From an uncultured Oxalobacteraceae bacterium (GTDB lineage Bacteria > Pseudomonadota > Gammaproteobacteria > Burkholderiales > Burkholderiaceae_D), in the NCBI GenBank assembly GCA_903893945.1, contig CAITOF010000095.1, positions 43,449 to 107,448 of the forward strand: 64,000 bases of DNA, written 5' to 3'. The stretch's first letter is position 1, and every line of letters begins with the position of its first letter. This document shows, in pieces, positions 10,186-20,749 of this stretch. A model generated the notes under the pieces. That model did no database searches. It was given only the letters and a program-made list of their open reading frames with translations, and was not told where the DNA came from. The translations under genes and the position numbers were made by a program.

Positions 10186-11046
10186 ATGAACCCACTTATC
10201 CACCCCATATTCGACGAAGTAACTGCCACAATAACTTACATCGTCTATGATGAAACCGGCGGTCATGCCGCTCTGATCGATCCGGTACTCGACTATTTTC
10301 CCAATTCATCCAGAACCGCCACGAAGTCCGCCGATCAGGTGCTGGAATTTATTGCAAAAGAAAAGCTGACGGTGGAATGGATACTGGAAACGCACGCCCA
10401 TGCCGACCATGTTTCGGCTGCACACTATCTGCAGGAAAAAACCGGCGGTAAAATTTCTATCGGTGAGCACATCTGCCAGGTTCAGCGCGTGTTTAAATCC
10501 ATCTTCAATTTGGGTGCCGATTTCAGGGTTGATGGTTCACAATTCGATCATTTATTTGCCGACAACGACGTTTTCAGTATCGGCCGGTTGACCGCCAAAG
10601 CCCTGTTTGTCCCGGGACACACCCCTGCCGACATGGCTTATCAGATCGGCGACGTCATCTTTGTCGGCGACACCCTGTTCATGCCCGATGTCGGTACGGC
10701 GCGCTGCGATTTTCCGGGAGGCGATGCACATATGCTGTACCGGTCGATCCGGCGACTGCTCGCATTTCCGCCAGAAACACGCTTGTTCATGTGTCACGAT
10801 TACCCGACATCCGGGCGGGAGATTCAATGGATGTCGACGGTGCAGCAACAACGAGAACAGAATATCCATGTCAACGACAGCGTTCCGGAAGACGAGTTCG
10901 TCAAACGCAGAACCTCGCGCGATGCCACACTCTCGATGCCGAATCTGATTCTGCCGTCGATCCAGATCAATATACGGGCAGGTCAACTGCCCGAGCCCGA
11001 AAATAATGGTACCGTTTACCTGAAGATTCCCCTGAATGCAGTCTGA
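10186..11046 (+). CDS. MBL-fold metallo-hydrolase (persulfide dioxygenase / Blh-like)
   Basis: 'ETHAHADHVSAAHYL', 'VPGHTPADMAYQIGDVIFVGDTLFMPDVGTARCDFPGGDAHMLYRSIRRLL', 'MCHDY'. Confidence 0.9.
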   Translation: MNPLIHPIFDEVTATITYIVYDETGGHAALIDPVLDYFPNSSRTATKSADQVLEFIAKEKLTVEWILETHAHADHVSAAHYLQEKTGGKISIGEHICQVQRVFKSIFNLGADFRVDGSQFDHLFADNDVFSIGRLTAKALFVPGHTPADMAYQIGDVIFVGDTLFMPDVGTARCDFPGGDAHMLYRSIRRLLAFPPETRLFMCHDYPTSGREIQWMSTVQQQREQNIHVNDSVPEDEFVKRRTSRDATLSMPNLILPSIQINIRAGQLPEPENNGTVYLKIPLNAV

Positions 11047-11257
11047 GGAACCCGTTGCAAATTTACAATAAATAACCGTGCCAAATTATACGTGGCATTT
11101 TTCCCCATTTCAAAACTTCCTTCCCCCATAGACGTTGATTTCAATATTTACTTCAGAGAAACAGAATTTTATTGACATCCCACACCATATTCTCTAATTT
11201 CGTCGCTGGACACTGTTTTCCGTCTTGTTTCCCCTTCACATTCTTTAAAATACTCCA

Positions 11258-13443
11258 ATGAAAAAATCACTCCTGACCCTTTTTATCGCCGGCCTGTTAG
11301 GCAGCTCCGCGTGGGCCGACGAAGGCATGTGGATGCCTCAACAGCTTCCGCAAGTGGCAAAACAACTTAAAGCAGACGGCTTGCAACTCGATCCGGCCAC
11401 ACTGACCCGGCTAACCGACTTTCCTATGGGCGCCATTGTCAGTCTGGGCGGGTGCTCGGCCTCGTTCGTGTCACCCAAGGGATTGATCATCACCAATCAT
11501 CATTGCGCCTACAGCAGCATTTCCCATAACTCAACGCCGGAACATAATTATCTGGCGAATGGATTTCTGGCGCCGACGCTGGACGATGAATTACCGGCGT
11601 CGCCCGGATTCAGGGTTTATGTCACGACCGATGTCAGCAATGTCAGCACGAAAGTCATCTCTAGCGCAGTGGCCACGCTGAGCGGAAAAAACCGCATTGA
11701 TGCGATTGAAAAAAATCAGAAGGATTTGGTCGCGGCATGTGAAAAGGAAGCCGGTACACACTGCAATGTCGCCAGTTATTACGGTGGCCTGGAATTCTAT
11801 CTGATCAAACAACTGGAAATACGCGATGTGCGCCTGGTCCATGCCCCGGCCGAAGGTGTCGGTAAATTTGGCGGCGACACCGACAACTGGATGTGGCCAC
11901 GCCACACCGGTGACTACAGCTTTTTCCGGGCCTATGTCAGCAAAGACGGCAAAGCAGCCGACTTCAGCAAGGATAACGTCCCTTATGTCCCGAAACATTA
12001 TCTGAAGCTGGCATCGCAACCGCTCAAGGAAGGTGATTTTGTCATGGTAACGGGCTATCCCGGACGCACCAATCGCCACCGGCTGCCGGAAGAAATTGCA
12101 GCCACGTTTGACTGGAGCTACCCGGCCTTCGTCAAGGCTTCGGGTGACCAGTTGAGCATCATTGCCCGGGAAACCAGCGGCAATGAAGATCTCAAACTGA
12201 AATATGCAAGTCAGGTAGCAGCCATCAATAACTACTACAAAAACCGCCAGGGCATGCTGGACAGTTATGCCGGCAGTGACATCCTGCCCCGCAAAACCAG
12301 ACAGTTACATGATTTGCTGGCCTGGGTGAATGCCGACCCGAAACGCAAACACGAGTATGCACACGACATCGAGATGGTGCAGAAAGACATGACCGAACGT
12401 GATACGCAGGCCAAAAAAGATTTTATGGTGATTTATTCCACGCCACGCCTGCTTGGCCTGGCTGCCAGAATGCTGCGCTTCTCACATGAATCAGAAAAAG
12501 CCGATATCGATCGCAAAATCGGCTATCAGGAACACGACCGGGGACGCTTTAACGCGTTGGTGGAAGGACTGGACCGCAGCTACGATGAAAAAGTCGATAA
12601 GGCACTGGCACTGCACTTTCTGAGCAACTACGTCGCCACGCCCACCACAATGCATAATGCAAATTTCGATGCAGCATTAAATCTGCATGAAGGCATGAGC
12701 GAGGCCGAGCTGAAATCAACACTGGACGCGCTGTATGCCGGCAGTCAATTGGGCAGCAAAGAGGCACGCACCGCCTGGCTGGGCAAGAAGCCGTCCGACT
12801 TCAATGCCAGCGACGACAGCTTCATCAAGGCCGCTGTGGCAATGTATGATGAAAACATGAAGCGGGAAGATCGTGATAACGAGCTGAACGGGAAAATACA
12901 GCAGGCCTATGCGAGCTACATGAAAGCCAAAATCGCCTACATGAACAGTCTGGGACAGGCAATTTACCCCGACGCCAACAGTACCCTGCGAGTCACATTC
13001 GGTAAAGTGGCCGGCCGCGAAAAGGCGCCGATGGTACAAGCTGGACGGCATTTACAACCTTGCGCGGCATCGTAGCGAAGAATACCGGCAGCGGTGAATT
13101 CAATGCGCCGGCGGACCAGCTCGCGGCAATCAAGGCGTACGATCAGGCTGCAGCCAAGAGCGGTAACTACGGCGAGTACGGTGACGCAAAATTGAAATCG
13201 GTCCCGGTCAATTTCCTGGCTACCCTGGATATTACCGGCGGCAATTCGGGCTCGGCAGCATTAAATGGCAAAGGTGAACTGGTCGGACTGGCATTTGATG
13301 GCACACTGGATTCAATCATTTCGGACTGGGACTATAACCTCATCAATTCCAGGTCGATTCAGGTTGACGTGCGCTACATTTTGTGGGAAATGACCAACGT
13401 CGATCACGCTGATAATTTGTTGAAAGAGCTGAAAGTAAAATAA
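11258..13443 (+). pseudogene. S46 family (dipeptidyl-peptidase 7/11-like) serine peptidase, disrupted by a -1 frameshift near 13025-13035
   Basis: Frame-2 ORF 11258..13075 carries the signal peptide and N-terminal motif 'GGCSASFVSPKGLIITNHHC'; frame-1 ORF 13060..13443 continues the same protein with 'FTTLRGIVAKNTGSGEFNAP' and the catalytic-Ser region 'TGGNSGSAALNGKGELVGLAFDG'. Confidence 0.87.
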
Positions 13444-13492
13444 GCCTGTATCCGGTCCAGAACCACCCTCCTGGACTGGCCATTAGTACATC

Positions 13493-13529
13493 GCGGCGCC
13501 AACCGTCATTGATTGGCGCCGCTTTTTTC
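13493..13529 (+). terminator. Rho-independent terminator
   Basis: gcggcgccaa / ttggcgccgc 10-bp perfect stem followed by tttttt. Confidence 0.85.
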
Positions 13530-13573
13530 AAAAAAATATCAAATCGTGGCGAACCCTTCAGTAATCAGAGATA

Positions 13574-14887
13574 ATGCCGCATTACTGGAAACTGTCCTGG
13601 CTCATGCGTATTTTTTACACTTTCTTCTGGATCTGCGCATTACCGCTGGTTTTGGCCCGATTAGTCTGGCGCGGTCGCAAAGAACCGGGGTATCGCCAAC
13701 ACATCGCCGAACGGTTCGGTCTGTATCCGGCTGACCGGATCGATGACAAACCGGGGGCAGCACTTATCTGGCTGCACGCAGTTTCCGTCGGCGAAACCCG
13801 GGCTGCCGAACCGCTGATCCGCCAATTAATGCAGAATTACCCGGCACATGGTATTTTGCTCAGTCATATGACGCCTACAGGCCGCGCAACGGGGTCGGCG
13901 CTTTTTCAAACGGAAATCAATGCCAACAGGCTGCGGCAAATCTATCTGCCCTACGATATCCCGGCACTGATGCGCCGATTGCTGAACCATTTTAATCCCG
14001 ACATCTGCATTTTGATGGAGACCGAAGTCTGGCCCAACCTGATACATAGCTGCCACCAGAAAAATGTTCCTGTAGCCCTGGTCAACGCCCGACTTTCACC
14101 AAGATCGCTGCACAAGGCCGAGCGACTCGCCCGATTGATACGACCTGCCGTTCAATTGATCACCTGCGTCGCAGCGCAAACAGCTGCCGATGCAGACCGC
14201 ATCACGTCACTTGGGGCAGCCCACGTCCGGGTTAGCGGCAACACCAAATTTGATGTCACCATTCCCGCCGAAAAAATGGCAACAGGCCACTGGATGCGCC
14301 AGCAATGGGGTAACCGGCCGGTATTGTTGTGTGCGTCAACACGGGATGGTGAGGAAGAACTGCTGCTCGATGCGTTTATTGAAGCGGCGATTCCGGATTT
14401 GCTGCTGATCATTGTGCCGCGTCATCCGCAGCGTTTTGACCAGGTTGAACAGTCCATTCAGCAACGTGGTCTGACGATGCAGCGGCGCACCGGGATAAAT
14501 CTGCATCCACTGGAAAAAAATGTCCGTGTGGTGCTGGGCGATTCCATGGGGGAACTGGTCAGTTATTACGTGAGCTGCGACATCGCTTATATTGGCGGAA
14601 GTTTGCTGCCGTTAGGCGGACAAAATCTGATCGAAGCCTGCGCCGTTGCAAAGCCGGTCCTGATTGGCCCGCATACATTCAATTTCGAAGCTGTCAGCGC
14701 CGACGCCATTGCCGCTGGCGCAGCAAATCGTATTAAGGACGCCCCCGACCTGTTCCGGGCAACGGCAGCACTGTTAATGGATCAGGAACTCAGAATCGCC
14801 ATGGGGCACTCCGGGTCGGCCTTTGCGCAGCAACACGGCGGGGCTACGGAACGGACTGTGGAGATCCTGAAACCGTTAATGCAATAA
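13574..14887 (+). CDS. waaA: 3-deoxy-D-manno-octulosonic acid (Kdo) transferase
   Basis: 'WLHAVSVGETRAAEPLI', 'LMETEVWPNLI', 'NARLSPRS', 'GGSLLPLGGQNLIEACAVAKPVLIGPHTFNF'; an alternative start is at 13604. Confidence 0.95.
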   Translation: MPHYWKLSWLMRIFYTFFWICALPLVLARLVWRGRKEPGYRQHIAERFGLYPADRIDDKPGAALIWLHAVSVGETRAAEPLIRQLMQNYPAHGILLSHMTPTGRATGSALFQTEINANRLRQIYLPYDIPALMRRLLNHFNPDICILMETEVWPNLIHSCHQKNVPVALVNARLSPRSLHKAERLARLIRPAVQLITCVAAQTAADADRITSLGAAHVRVSGNTKFDVTIPAEKMATGHWMRQQWGNRPVLLCASTRDGEEELLLDAFIEAAIPDLLLIIVPRHPQRFDQVEQSIQQRGLTMQRRTGINLHPLEKNVRVVLGDSMGELVSYYVSCDIAYIGGSLLPLGGQNLIEACAVAKPVLIGPHTFNFEAVSADAIAAGAANRIKDAPDLFRATAALLMDQELRIAMGHSGSAFAQQHGGATERTVEILKPLMQ

Positions 14888-16246
14888 CGTGTTCACCTGG
14901 ACCAGATCCTCTTCTTTCAATGACGCCGACGCCGATTTCAGACGCAGACCATTCATGATGGTGTCATAGCGCGCTTTTGCCAGATTCTGCTGTGTCGTAT
15001 ACAGCTGTTGCTGCGCGTTCAAAACGTCAATATTAATCCGGATTCCGACCTCATAACCCAGCATGTTGGACTGCAGTGCAGACTGACTCGAGATTTCCGC
15101 GGCCTCATACGCCCGGACCTGCGCCAGCCCGTTGTTCACACCCAAAAATGCCTGTCTGGCCGCAAGTGCAGCGCTGCGCCTTGTGGCCTCAAGGTCGTTG
15201 CCGGCCTTGTCTTCCAGCGCGATGGCCTCACGAACCTTGCTGGTCACGGCAAATCCCGAAAATAAGGGCACATTCAACTGGATGCCGATATTTCTGGAAT
15301 TCTGAATGAAGGCAGGTTGCTGTTCTACAGGAATAGCCGAATTACTGGATCGATTGATGTTGGCGGCGAAATCCAGTGTGGGCATATGACCGGCCCGATT
15401 GAATGATATGGCCCGTTTAGCGATTTCCTGGGCAATCTGCGCCCCCACCACAGTGTAATTATCATGTTCTGCCGCACTGACCCAGTCATTAATATTAATC
15501 GGTTCCGGAGCGGACAATTGCACGCCTTTACGCAACGGGGCAAGCGAGTCGGTCGGGTGTCCGACGATTTGCTGGAGGGTGCTGCGCTTGATTTCCAGAT
15601 CATTGACAGCCGCATATTCCTGTGCCACTGCCAGATCGTAACGCGCCTGGGCTTCGTGCTGGTCGGTAATGGTTGTCGTGCCAACTTCAAAATTGCGCTT
15701 GGCAAATGCCAGCTGCTCGGTAATGGCTGTTTTATTGGCTTGTACAGATTCCAATGTATCCTGCGCAGACAGGACATCAAAATAGGCCTGCGCGACCCGC
15801 ACCATCAGATCAAGTCCGGCCTGATTGAATTGCGTCTCACTGGCCAGCGTCAATAACTTCCCTTGTTCATATTGCTGCCAGTTTTCCCAGTGGAACAGGG
15901 GCTGGGTTAATTGTAACGTGTAATTATTGCTGGAGCTTCGTATGCCGGTGAGATCACCCTGTGATTCGACCGAATAATCGGTAATCGAACGTATGTTCGA
16001 GCCAGTCAGGTTTACGTTGGGTAAAAGCCCTGCCCGCCCCTGTATAACCTTTTCCTGTCCGGCATTCAGTGCGGCCCGCGCACTGGCATAGGTCGGATCG
16101 TTTTGCAGCGCCTCCTGATAGGTTTGCAGAAGATCGGCAGCGCTGACCGAACCGGCACCCAGGCTAGTCATTACGCAGGTCACAACCAGTATTAACCCCT
16201 TGCCAGCACGGTATTTTTTTGAATTGAATTTGGACAGACTGGGCAT
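14876..16246 (-). CDS. tolC: TolC family outer membrane efflux protein
   Basis: Signal peptide, 'ADLLQTYQEALQNDPTYASARAALNAGQEKVIQGRAGLLPNVNLTG' and 'LSAQDTLESVQANKTAITEQLAFAKRNFEVGTTTITD'. Confidence 0.93.
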   Translation of the reverse strand: MPSLSKFNSKKYRAGKGLILVVTCVMTSLGAGSVSAADLLQTYQEALQNDPTYASARAALNAGQEKVIQGRAGLLPNVNLTGSNIRSITDYSVESQGDLTGIRSSSNNYTLQLTQPLFHWENWQQYEQGKLLTLASETQFNQAGLDLMVRVAQAYFDVLSAQDTLESVQANKTAITEQLAFAKRNFEVGTTTITDQHEAQARYDLAVAQEYAAVNDLEIKRSTLQQIVGHPTDSLAPLRKGVQLSAPEPININDWVSAAEHDNYTVVGAQIAQEIAKRAISFNRAGHMPTLDFAANINRSSNSAIPVEQQPAFIQNSRNIGIQLNVPLFSGFAVTSKVREAIALEDKAGNDLEATRRSAALAARQAFLGVNNGLAQVRAYEAAEISSQSALQSNMLGYEVGIRINIDVLNAQQQLYTTQQNLAKARYDTIMNGLRLKSASASLKEEDLVQVNTLLH

Positions 16247-16437
16247 GGCAAAAACTCCGAATTAATTATTAACCAATATAAGGCTGGGCCGGGCCAGAAA
16301 AAGCACCGGAACGCCGACTTGCGCTGGATGCACTATAGGTGAGGGGCGGAGCGGTCGCCACTTAAATGCGACCAACTGCATTTTTTGAGTGGTGAGATGC
16401 AGAAAATAAAGGCTAAACAACGCTCAGGACACCGTGC

Positions 16438-16764
16438 TTAATAGGTGGCCATCGTTGAATCAATCTGCGTTGCCCAGGCATGGATGCCACCGGCCAGATT
16501 GATAACATGATTAAAACCGTGCTGTTGCAGAAAATTCGCAACCTGCATGCTTCTGCCACCATGATGGCATATACATACTATCGGTGTGTCGGGATCCAGT
16601 TCGCTCATTCGAACCGGCACGGTTTGCATCGCCATATGACGACTTTGCGGAATCTGGCAGCGCTGTACCTCTGACGCTTCACGAACGTCCAGCAGTACCG
16701 GCGCCGGTCGGGTTTTATCCCCCAGCCATTCTGCCAAATCCTGAACTGTCATTTGTTGTGGCAT
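16438..16764 (-). CDS. Rhodanese-like domain protein
   Basis: 108 aa; 'PVLLDVREASEVQRCQIPQSRHMAM' and active-site loop 'VCICHHGGRSMQVANFL'. Confidence 0.92.
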   Translation of the reverse strand: MPQQMTVQDLAEWLGDKTRPAPVLLDVREASEVQRCQIPQSRHMAMQTVPVRMSELDPDTPIVCICHHGGRSMQVANFLQQHGFNHVINLAGGIHAWATQIDSTMATY

Positions 16765-16776
16765 CGAATTACTGAC

Positions 16777-17433
16777 CTACTGGAAAGAAAATCGGGAAAC
16801 ATGTTCAGCCGTTGAAATCGGGGCAACGCTGGTATCGAACAGTGATTTTGACGTAAATTCGGTTTCACTCAGACGGGTATAGAGATACGCTGTCATTACG
16901 GGCGGCGTCCCCAGAATGACAAACAAGCGCCCGCCGACCTTCAGCTGGTTCTTCAATTCTTCATGCAGCACAGGCAATGAACCTGTCACGACGATGGCAT
17001 CGTACGGTGCCAGGGAAGACCATCCCCGGCACGCGTCGCCTTTGAGGATACTGACATTGGTGATGCCTTCGCGATGCAGGGTCTGCTCAGCATAGCTGAA
17101 CACGGCAGGCGAACTTTCTACACAGGTAATATGCCTGGCATGAAATGCCAGCAAGGCAGGCAGATAACCTGTTCCAGACCCGGCCACCAGCACAGTTTCA
17201 TGCTTCTTGACGGCCACTTCCTGAACGATGCGGGCTTCTATTTTGGGGCTTAACATCAGACTGCCGTCTGCCAGCGGCAACTCGGTATCCATGAATGCCA
17301 GTGACTGTTGATTCGCTGGCAGAAATTTTTCGCGCTTCACAATGGAGAGCAATTCCAATACGTCTTTGTCCAGGACATTCCAGGGTCGAATCTGCTGTTC
17401 GACCATATTGAAGCGGGCTTGTTCAGTATTCAT
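16777..17433 (-). CDS. pcm: Protein-L-isoaspartate O-methyltransferase family protein
   Basis: 'NMVEQQIRPWNVLDKDVLELL', SAM motif 'ETVLVAGSGTGYLPALLAFHA', 'YDAIVVTGSLP'. Confidence 0.9.
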   Translation of the reverse strand: MNTEQARFNMVEQQIRPWNVLDKDVLELLSIVKREKFLPANQQSLAFMDTELPLADGSLMLSPKIEARIVQEVAVKKHETVLVAGSGTGYLPALLAFHARHITCVESSPAVFSYAEQTLHREGITNVSILKGDACRGWSSLAPYDAIVVTGSLPVLHEELKNQLKVGGRLFVILGTPPVMTAYLYTRLSETEFTSKSLFDTSVAPISTAEHVSRFSFQ

Positions 17434-17514
17434 TGTAAAGTCTCACCGTTAGACAAAAACGCTATTTTACATGGCATTAGAGTGAATGGGTTAGACATGC
17501 AAATTAGTTAATAT

Positions 17515-18252
17515 TTACCGGGTGGTCAGCCCGACCGCCAGCAATTCGAGATGCCGTTGGTCAAGATAACACCATTCACCCTCCGCCAGACCGAGTTCGT
17601 CCAGCGTCAGCCCGCCTATGGCTGTGCGCTGCAGAAACGAACAATGGTTACCCGCTGCGGCCAGCATGCGCTTGACTTGATGGTATTTGCCCTGCTCCAG
17701 CACAATTTCACATTGATAGTCGCCGACCTTCCTGCAGACCAATGCACGCAGCGGCGCAGGTTCGTCATGTAACTGAACTCCAGCGAGCAATTCGCTGATC
17801 AGGGCCTGTGTGACCGGTTCCTGGGTGGTGGCCAGATAAATTTTGGGGACATGCCGCCTGGGCGAGGTTTGTGCATGAATAAAAGCGCCGTCATCCGACA
17901 TCAGCAATAAGCCGGTTGTATCGTGATCGAGGCGACCGACAGGCTGAACATCGCGCCAGGCACATTGTTCCGACAATAAAGTCAAGACACCCGGATGATG
18001 ACTGGGTTTTCTGGAGCACTCGAAATTGGCCGGCTTGTTCAGAGCGATATACACGTGTTCCCGATAGGGCCAGACCTCACCAAAGAGTTCAAACGACAGT
18101 CCGGCAGGATCAACACTGGCGCGGTAGTCGGTGACGACCTCGCCATTGACCTTGACTTCACCATCCGCAATCAGACTGCGACACCATTTGCGTGTGCCGA
18201 ATCCCTGCGATTGCAACAGGCGATCCAGCGTTAATTTGGGGGAAGATTTTGT
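17515..18252 (-). CDS. rsuA: 16S rRNA pseudouridine synthase, RsuA family
   Basis: S4 domain 'LDRLLQSQGFGTRKWCRSLIADGEVKVNG', catalytic 'PVGRLDHDTTGLLLMSDDG', 'LEQGKYHQVKRMLAAAGNH'; start set at MTKSSPKL. Confidence 0.9.
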   Translation of the reverse strand, partial: TKSSPKLTLDRLLQSQGFGTRKWCRSLIADGEVKVNGEVVTDYRASVDPAGLSFELFGEVWPYREHVYIALNKPANFECSRKPSHHPGVLTLLSEQCAWRDVQPVGRLDHDTTGLLLMSDDGAFIHAQTSPRRHVPKIYLATTQEPVTQALISELLAGVQLHDEPAPLRALVCRKVGDYQCEIVLEQGKYHQVKRMLAAAGNHCSFLQRTAIGGLTLDELGLAEGEWCYLDQRHLELLAVGLTTR

Positions 18253-18324
18253 CATGGAACGAACAACACCCGAATACCGGGACGGGATGATGACCACCCA
18301 GTGCCCGACGGTCCGGGTGACATG

Positions 18325-19536
18325 TTATGCGACAGCGACCTCTGCCGCGTCCTGGGTATGGTAAACCGCAACAGGAGTGGGTTTGCTACCGATCACCTTG
18401 TTACGACCGCTTTTCTTGGCCTGGTAGAGTGCCTGATCAGCCATTTCAATAAGCTCTTCAAAACTTTGCTGTACCCCACGGCGTTCTGCCACACCGATGC
18501 TGACCGTAAACCGGTGTCCGCCGGGCAGCACGGGCAAGGCAATCTGACTGATGGCCACCCGGATCCGGTCGGCCACTTCACAGGCATGCTTCAGGCTCGT
18601 GTCAGGCAGCATCACAAGGAATTCTTCACCACCAAAACGCGCCAGGATATCTTCGGTGCGGAGGCCGGCCTGAATTTTTCGGGCGATGGCAACCAGAACC
18701 GCATCGCCGACAGCGTGACCGAACCGGTCATTAATCTTTTTAAAATGATCCGCATCAATCATCAGGACGCTGATCAATGTGCCGCGCCGGTTGCTGCGCG
18801 CAATATCCCGCTCGGCCAGCGTGCTTAAGGCGCGCCGGTTAAATACGTTGGTCAGCGGATCGTGAGTGGCCTGCTGGTGCAGGTCCATCTGCAAGCGATG
18901 GCTGGTGATGACAATCAGCATAATCGTCTGGGCAAAACCAAGCACGATATTGACTATCAGGGCACTGCTTTGCCAGAGCGTGTTCTGCGCCGGGTGATTG
19001 ACATTCGCAAGGTAAAAGCCGAACAGGTGTATGCACAGGCTGACAATATAGGCCGCACTTAACATGGCAACAATGAGCAGACTGCCACGCAATTCGTCAC
19101 GATTGGCCGTGTAGCAGCAATAAATGGAGTAACCGAAAAACAGACTGGAAGCCAGTGTAAACAGGACAATGCCGCCAATGCCGTGTATGTCAACCGAGTA
19201 CGCCAAAGCACAGGCCACGATAAAAATAACGCATATGGCGCGACACAGGCTCCACTGGGGACGTTTTCCGGACACCAGCGCCACACCGAACGCGATGTGC
19301 ATGCTGCCCCAGATGATCAGCATATATGACAACATGGAAAGAAACGCCGGAGAAATAACTTCACTCAGCACAACCAGGCATAAACCCAGGGCAATCAATC
19401 CGTTGCCACGCGCCCATTCAGCCACATAAGTCGAGTTGTAATGTACCTGCCGCACATAAAACATAAGCAATGCTTGTGTGATACTCAATACGGCCAGCAC
19501 CAGATAAATGCTGTGCACATCAATATTTGCAAACAT
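18325..19536 (-). CDS. Membrane-anchored diguanylate cyclase (GGDEF)
   Basis: Several N-terminal TM segments; 'DHFKKINDRFGHAVGDAVL', I-site RTED, active site 'ARFGGEEFLVMLPDTS'. Confidence 0.93.
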   Translation of the reverse strand: MFANIDVHSIYLVLAVLSITQALLMFYVRQVHYNSTYVAEWARGNGLIALGLCLVVLSEVISPAFLSMLSYMLIIWGSMHIAFGVALVSGKRPQWSLCRAICVIFIVACALAYSVDIHGIGGIVLFTLASSLFFGYSIYCCYTANRDELRGSLLIVAMLSAAYIVSLCIHLFGFYLANVNHPAQNTLWQSSALIVNIVLGFAQTIMLIVITSHRLQMDLHQQATHDPLTNVFNRRALSTLAERDIARSNRRGTLISVLMIDADHFKKINDRFGHAVGDAVLVAIARKIQAGLRTEDILARFGGEEFLVMLPDTSLKHACEVADRIRVAISQIALPVLPGGHRFTVSIGVAERRGVQQSFEELIEMADQALYQAKKSGRNKVIGSKPTPVAVYHTQDAAEVAVA

Positions 19537-20056
19537 CCGCTTCCCCTTTCCATCATCCGCCAGCTTTTAATAATTTGTAATAACTATGCGGCATGCATAT
19601 CGTACAACCAATGTCATTTTGAAAATTCATAACATCTACATATTAACGCCACATATTACTTGATTTGGTTTTCAAAAAAGTAACTTCTAATAAAAAAACA
19701 ACATTTTTTGAAAAATTTATAAAAAATCCAGTGTCTTGATAAAAATTAAATAAATTCACCGCGCAAAAAATTTCTTATTTGCAATTTATTTTAGGTTCTT
19801 TGTACCAGCCTGCATTGATTTCCGGATTTGATTTTATGCTGATCGCTCTTGACAATATGTGACTTGCTTCACAAAACCGCCAAACATTAAAAGCGGTCGG
19901 TTTCAGAGCGCCAGTCAGAGCTGTCCTTGAAAATATTAATAACCGGATCAAGTTTGATAGTTAAAACTAATTAAGTTAATTCAATTAATCAATTTTACTA
20001 ATTTGGCGCATTGCCCTACCATGCAAGCTCCTCAACCAATTTACAAGGAAACCACC

Positions 20057-20620
20057 ATGTCATTAATCAATACTGAAATTAAACCTTTTAACGCGACTGC
20101 TTTTCACAACGGAAAATTCGTCCCGGTAAGCAATGAAACCATCAAGGGAAAATGGTCTGTGTTTGTTTTCTATCCGGCTGACTTCACGTTTGTCTGTCCG
20201 ACTGAATTGGGCGATCTGGCCGAACAGTACGGTGAATTCCAGAAATTGGGCGTTGAGATCTACAGTGTCTCGACTGACACGCACTTTGCCCACAAAGCAT
20301 GGCATGACACCTCGGACACGATAGGCAAGATCAAATACCCGATGCTGGCTGACCCCACCTTGGCACTGTCACGTAACTTTGAGGTATTGATCGAAGAAGA
20401 AGGTCTGGCGCTGCGCGGCACGTTTGTCGTGAACCCGGAAGGCCGCATCAAAATCATTGAAGTGCACGATAACGGTATTGGTCGCGATGCAAAAGAACTG
20501 CTGCGCAAGGTTCAGGCGGCACAATACGTGGCCAGTCACCCGAATGAAGTGTGTCCCGCCAAATGGACGCCGGGCGCGCATACCCTGACGCCTTCATTAG
20601 ACCTGATCGGCAAGATTTAA
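20057..20620 (+). CDS. ahpC: Alkyl hydroperoxide reductase subunit C (2-Cys peroxiredoxin)
   Basis: '[22 protein letters not shown]', '[21 protein letters not shown]', '[11 protein letters not shown]'. Confidence 0.97.
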   Translation: MSLINTEIKPFNATAFHNGKFVPVSNETIKGKWSVFVFYPADFTFVCPTELGDLAEQYGEFQKLGVEIYSVSTDTHFAHKAWHDTSDTIGKIKYPMLADPTLALSRNFEVLIEEEGLALRGTFVVNPEGRIKIIEVHDNGIGRDAKELLRKVQAAQYVASHPNEVCPAKWTPGAHTLTPSLDLIGKI

Positions 20621-20643
20621 CCAGTAAGTTTCATGTTGAAAAA

Positions 20644-20724
20644 GGGCGTGCTGTCGCCAGACGACAACCAGACCCGCACTGCCGTCGCGGATGTTTTTCT
20701 GGTCGGACCCGTGACAGCATGCCC
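20644..20724 (+). other. Long-stem inverted repeat in the ahpC-ahpF intergenic region
   Basis: gggcgtgctgtc (20644-20655) pairs with gacagcatgccc (20713-20724), 12 bp including one G.U; inner accag/ctggt pairing also possible. Confidence 0.55.
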
Positions 20725-20749
20725 TGACGTTTAAATAAAGGTGAGTATC

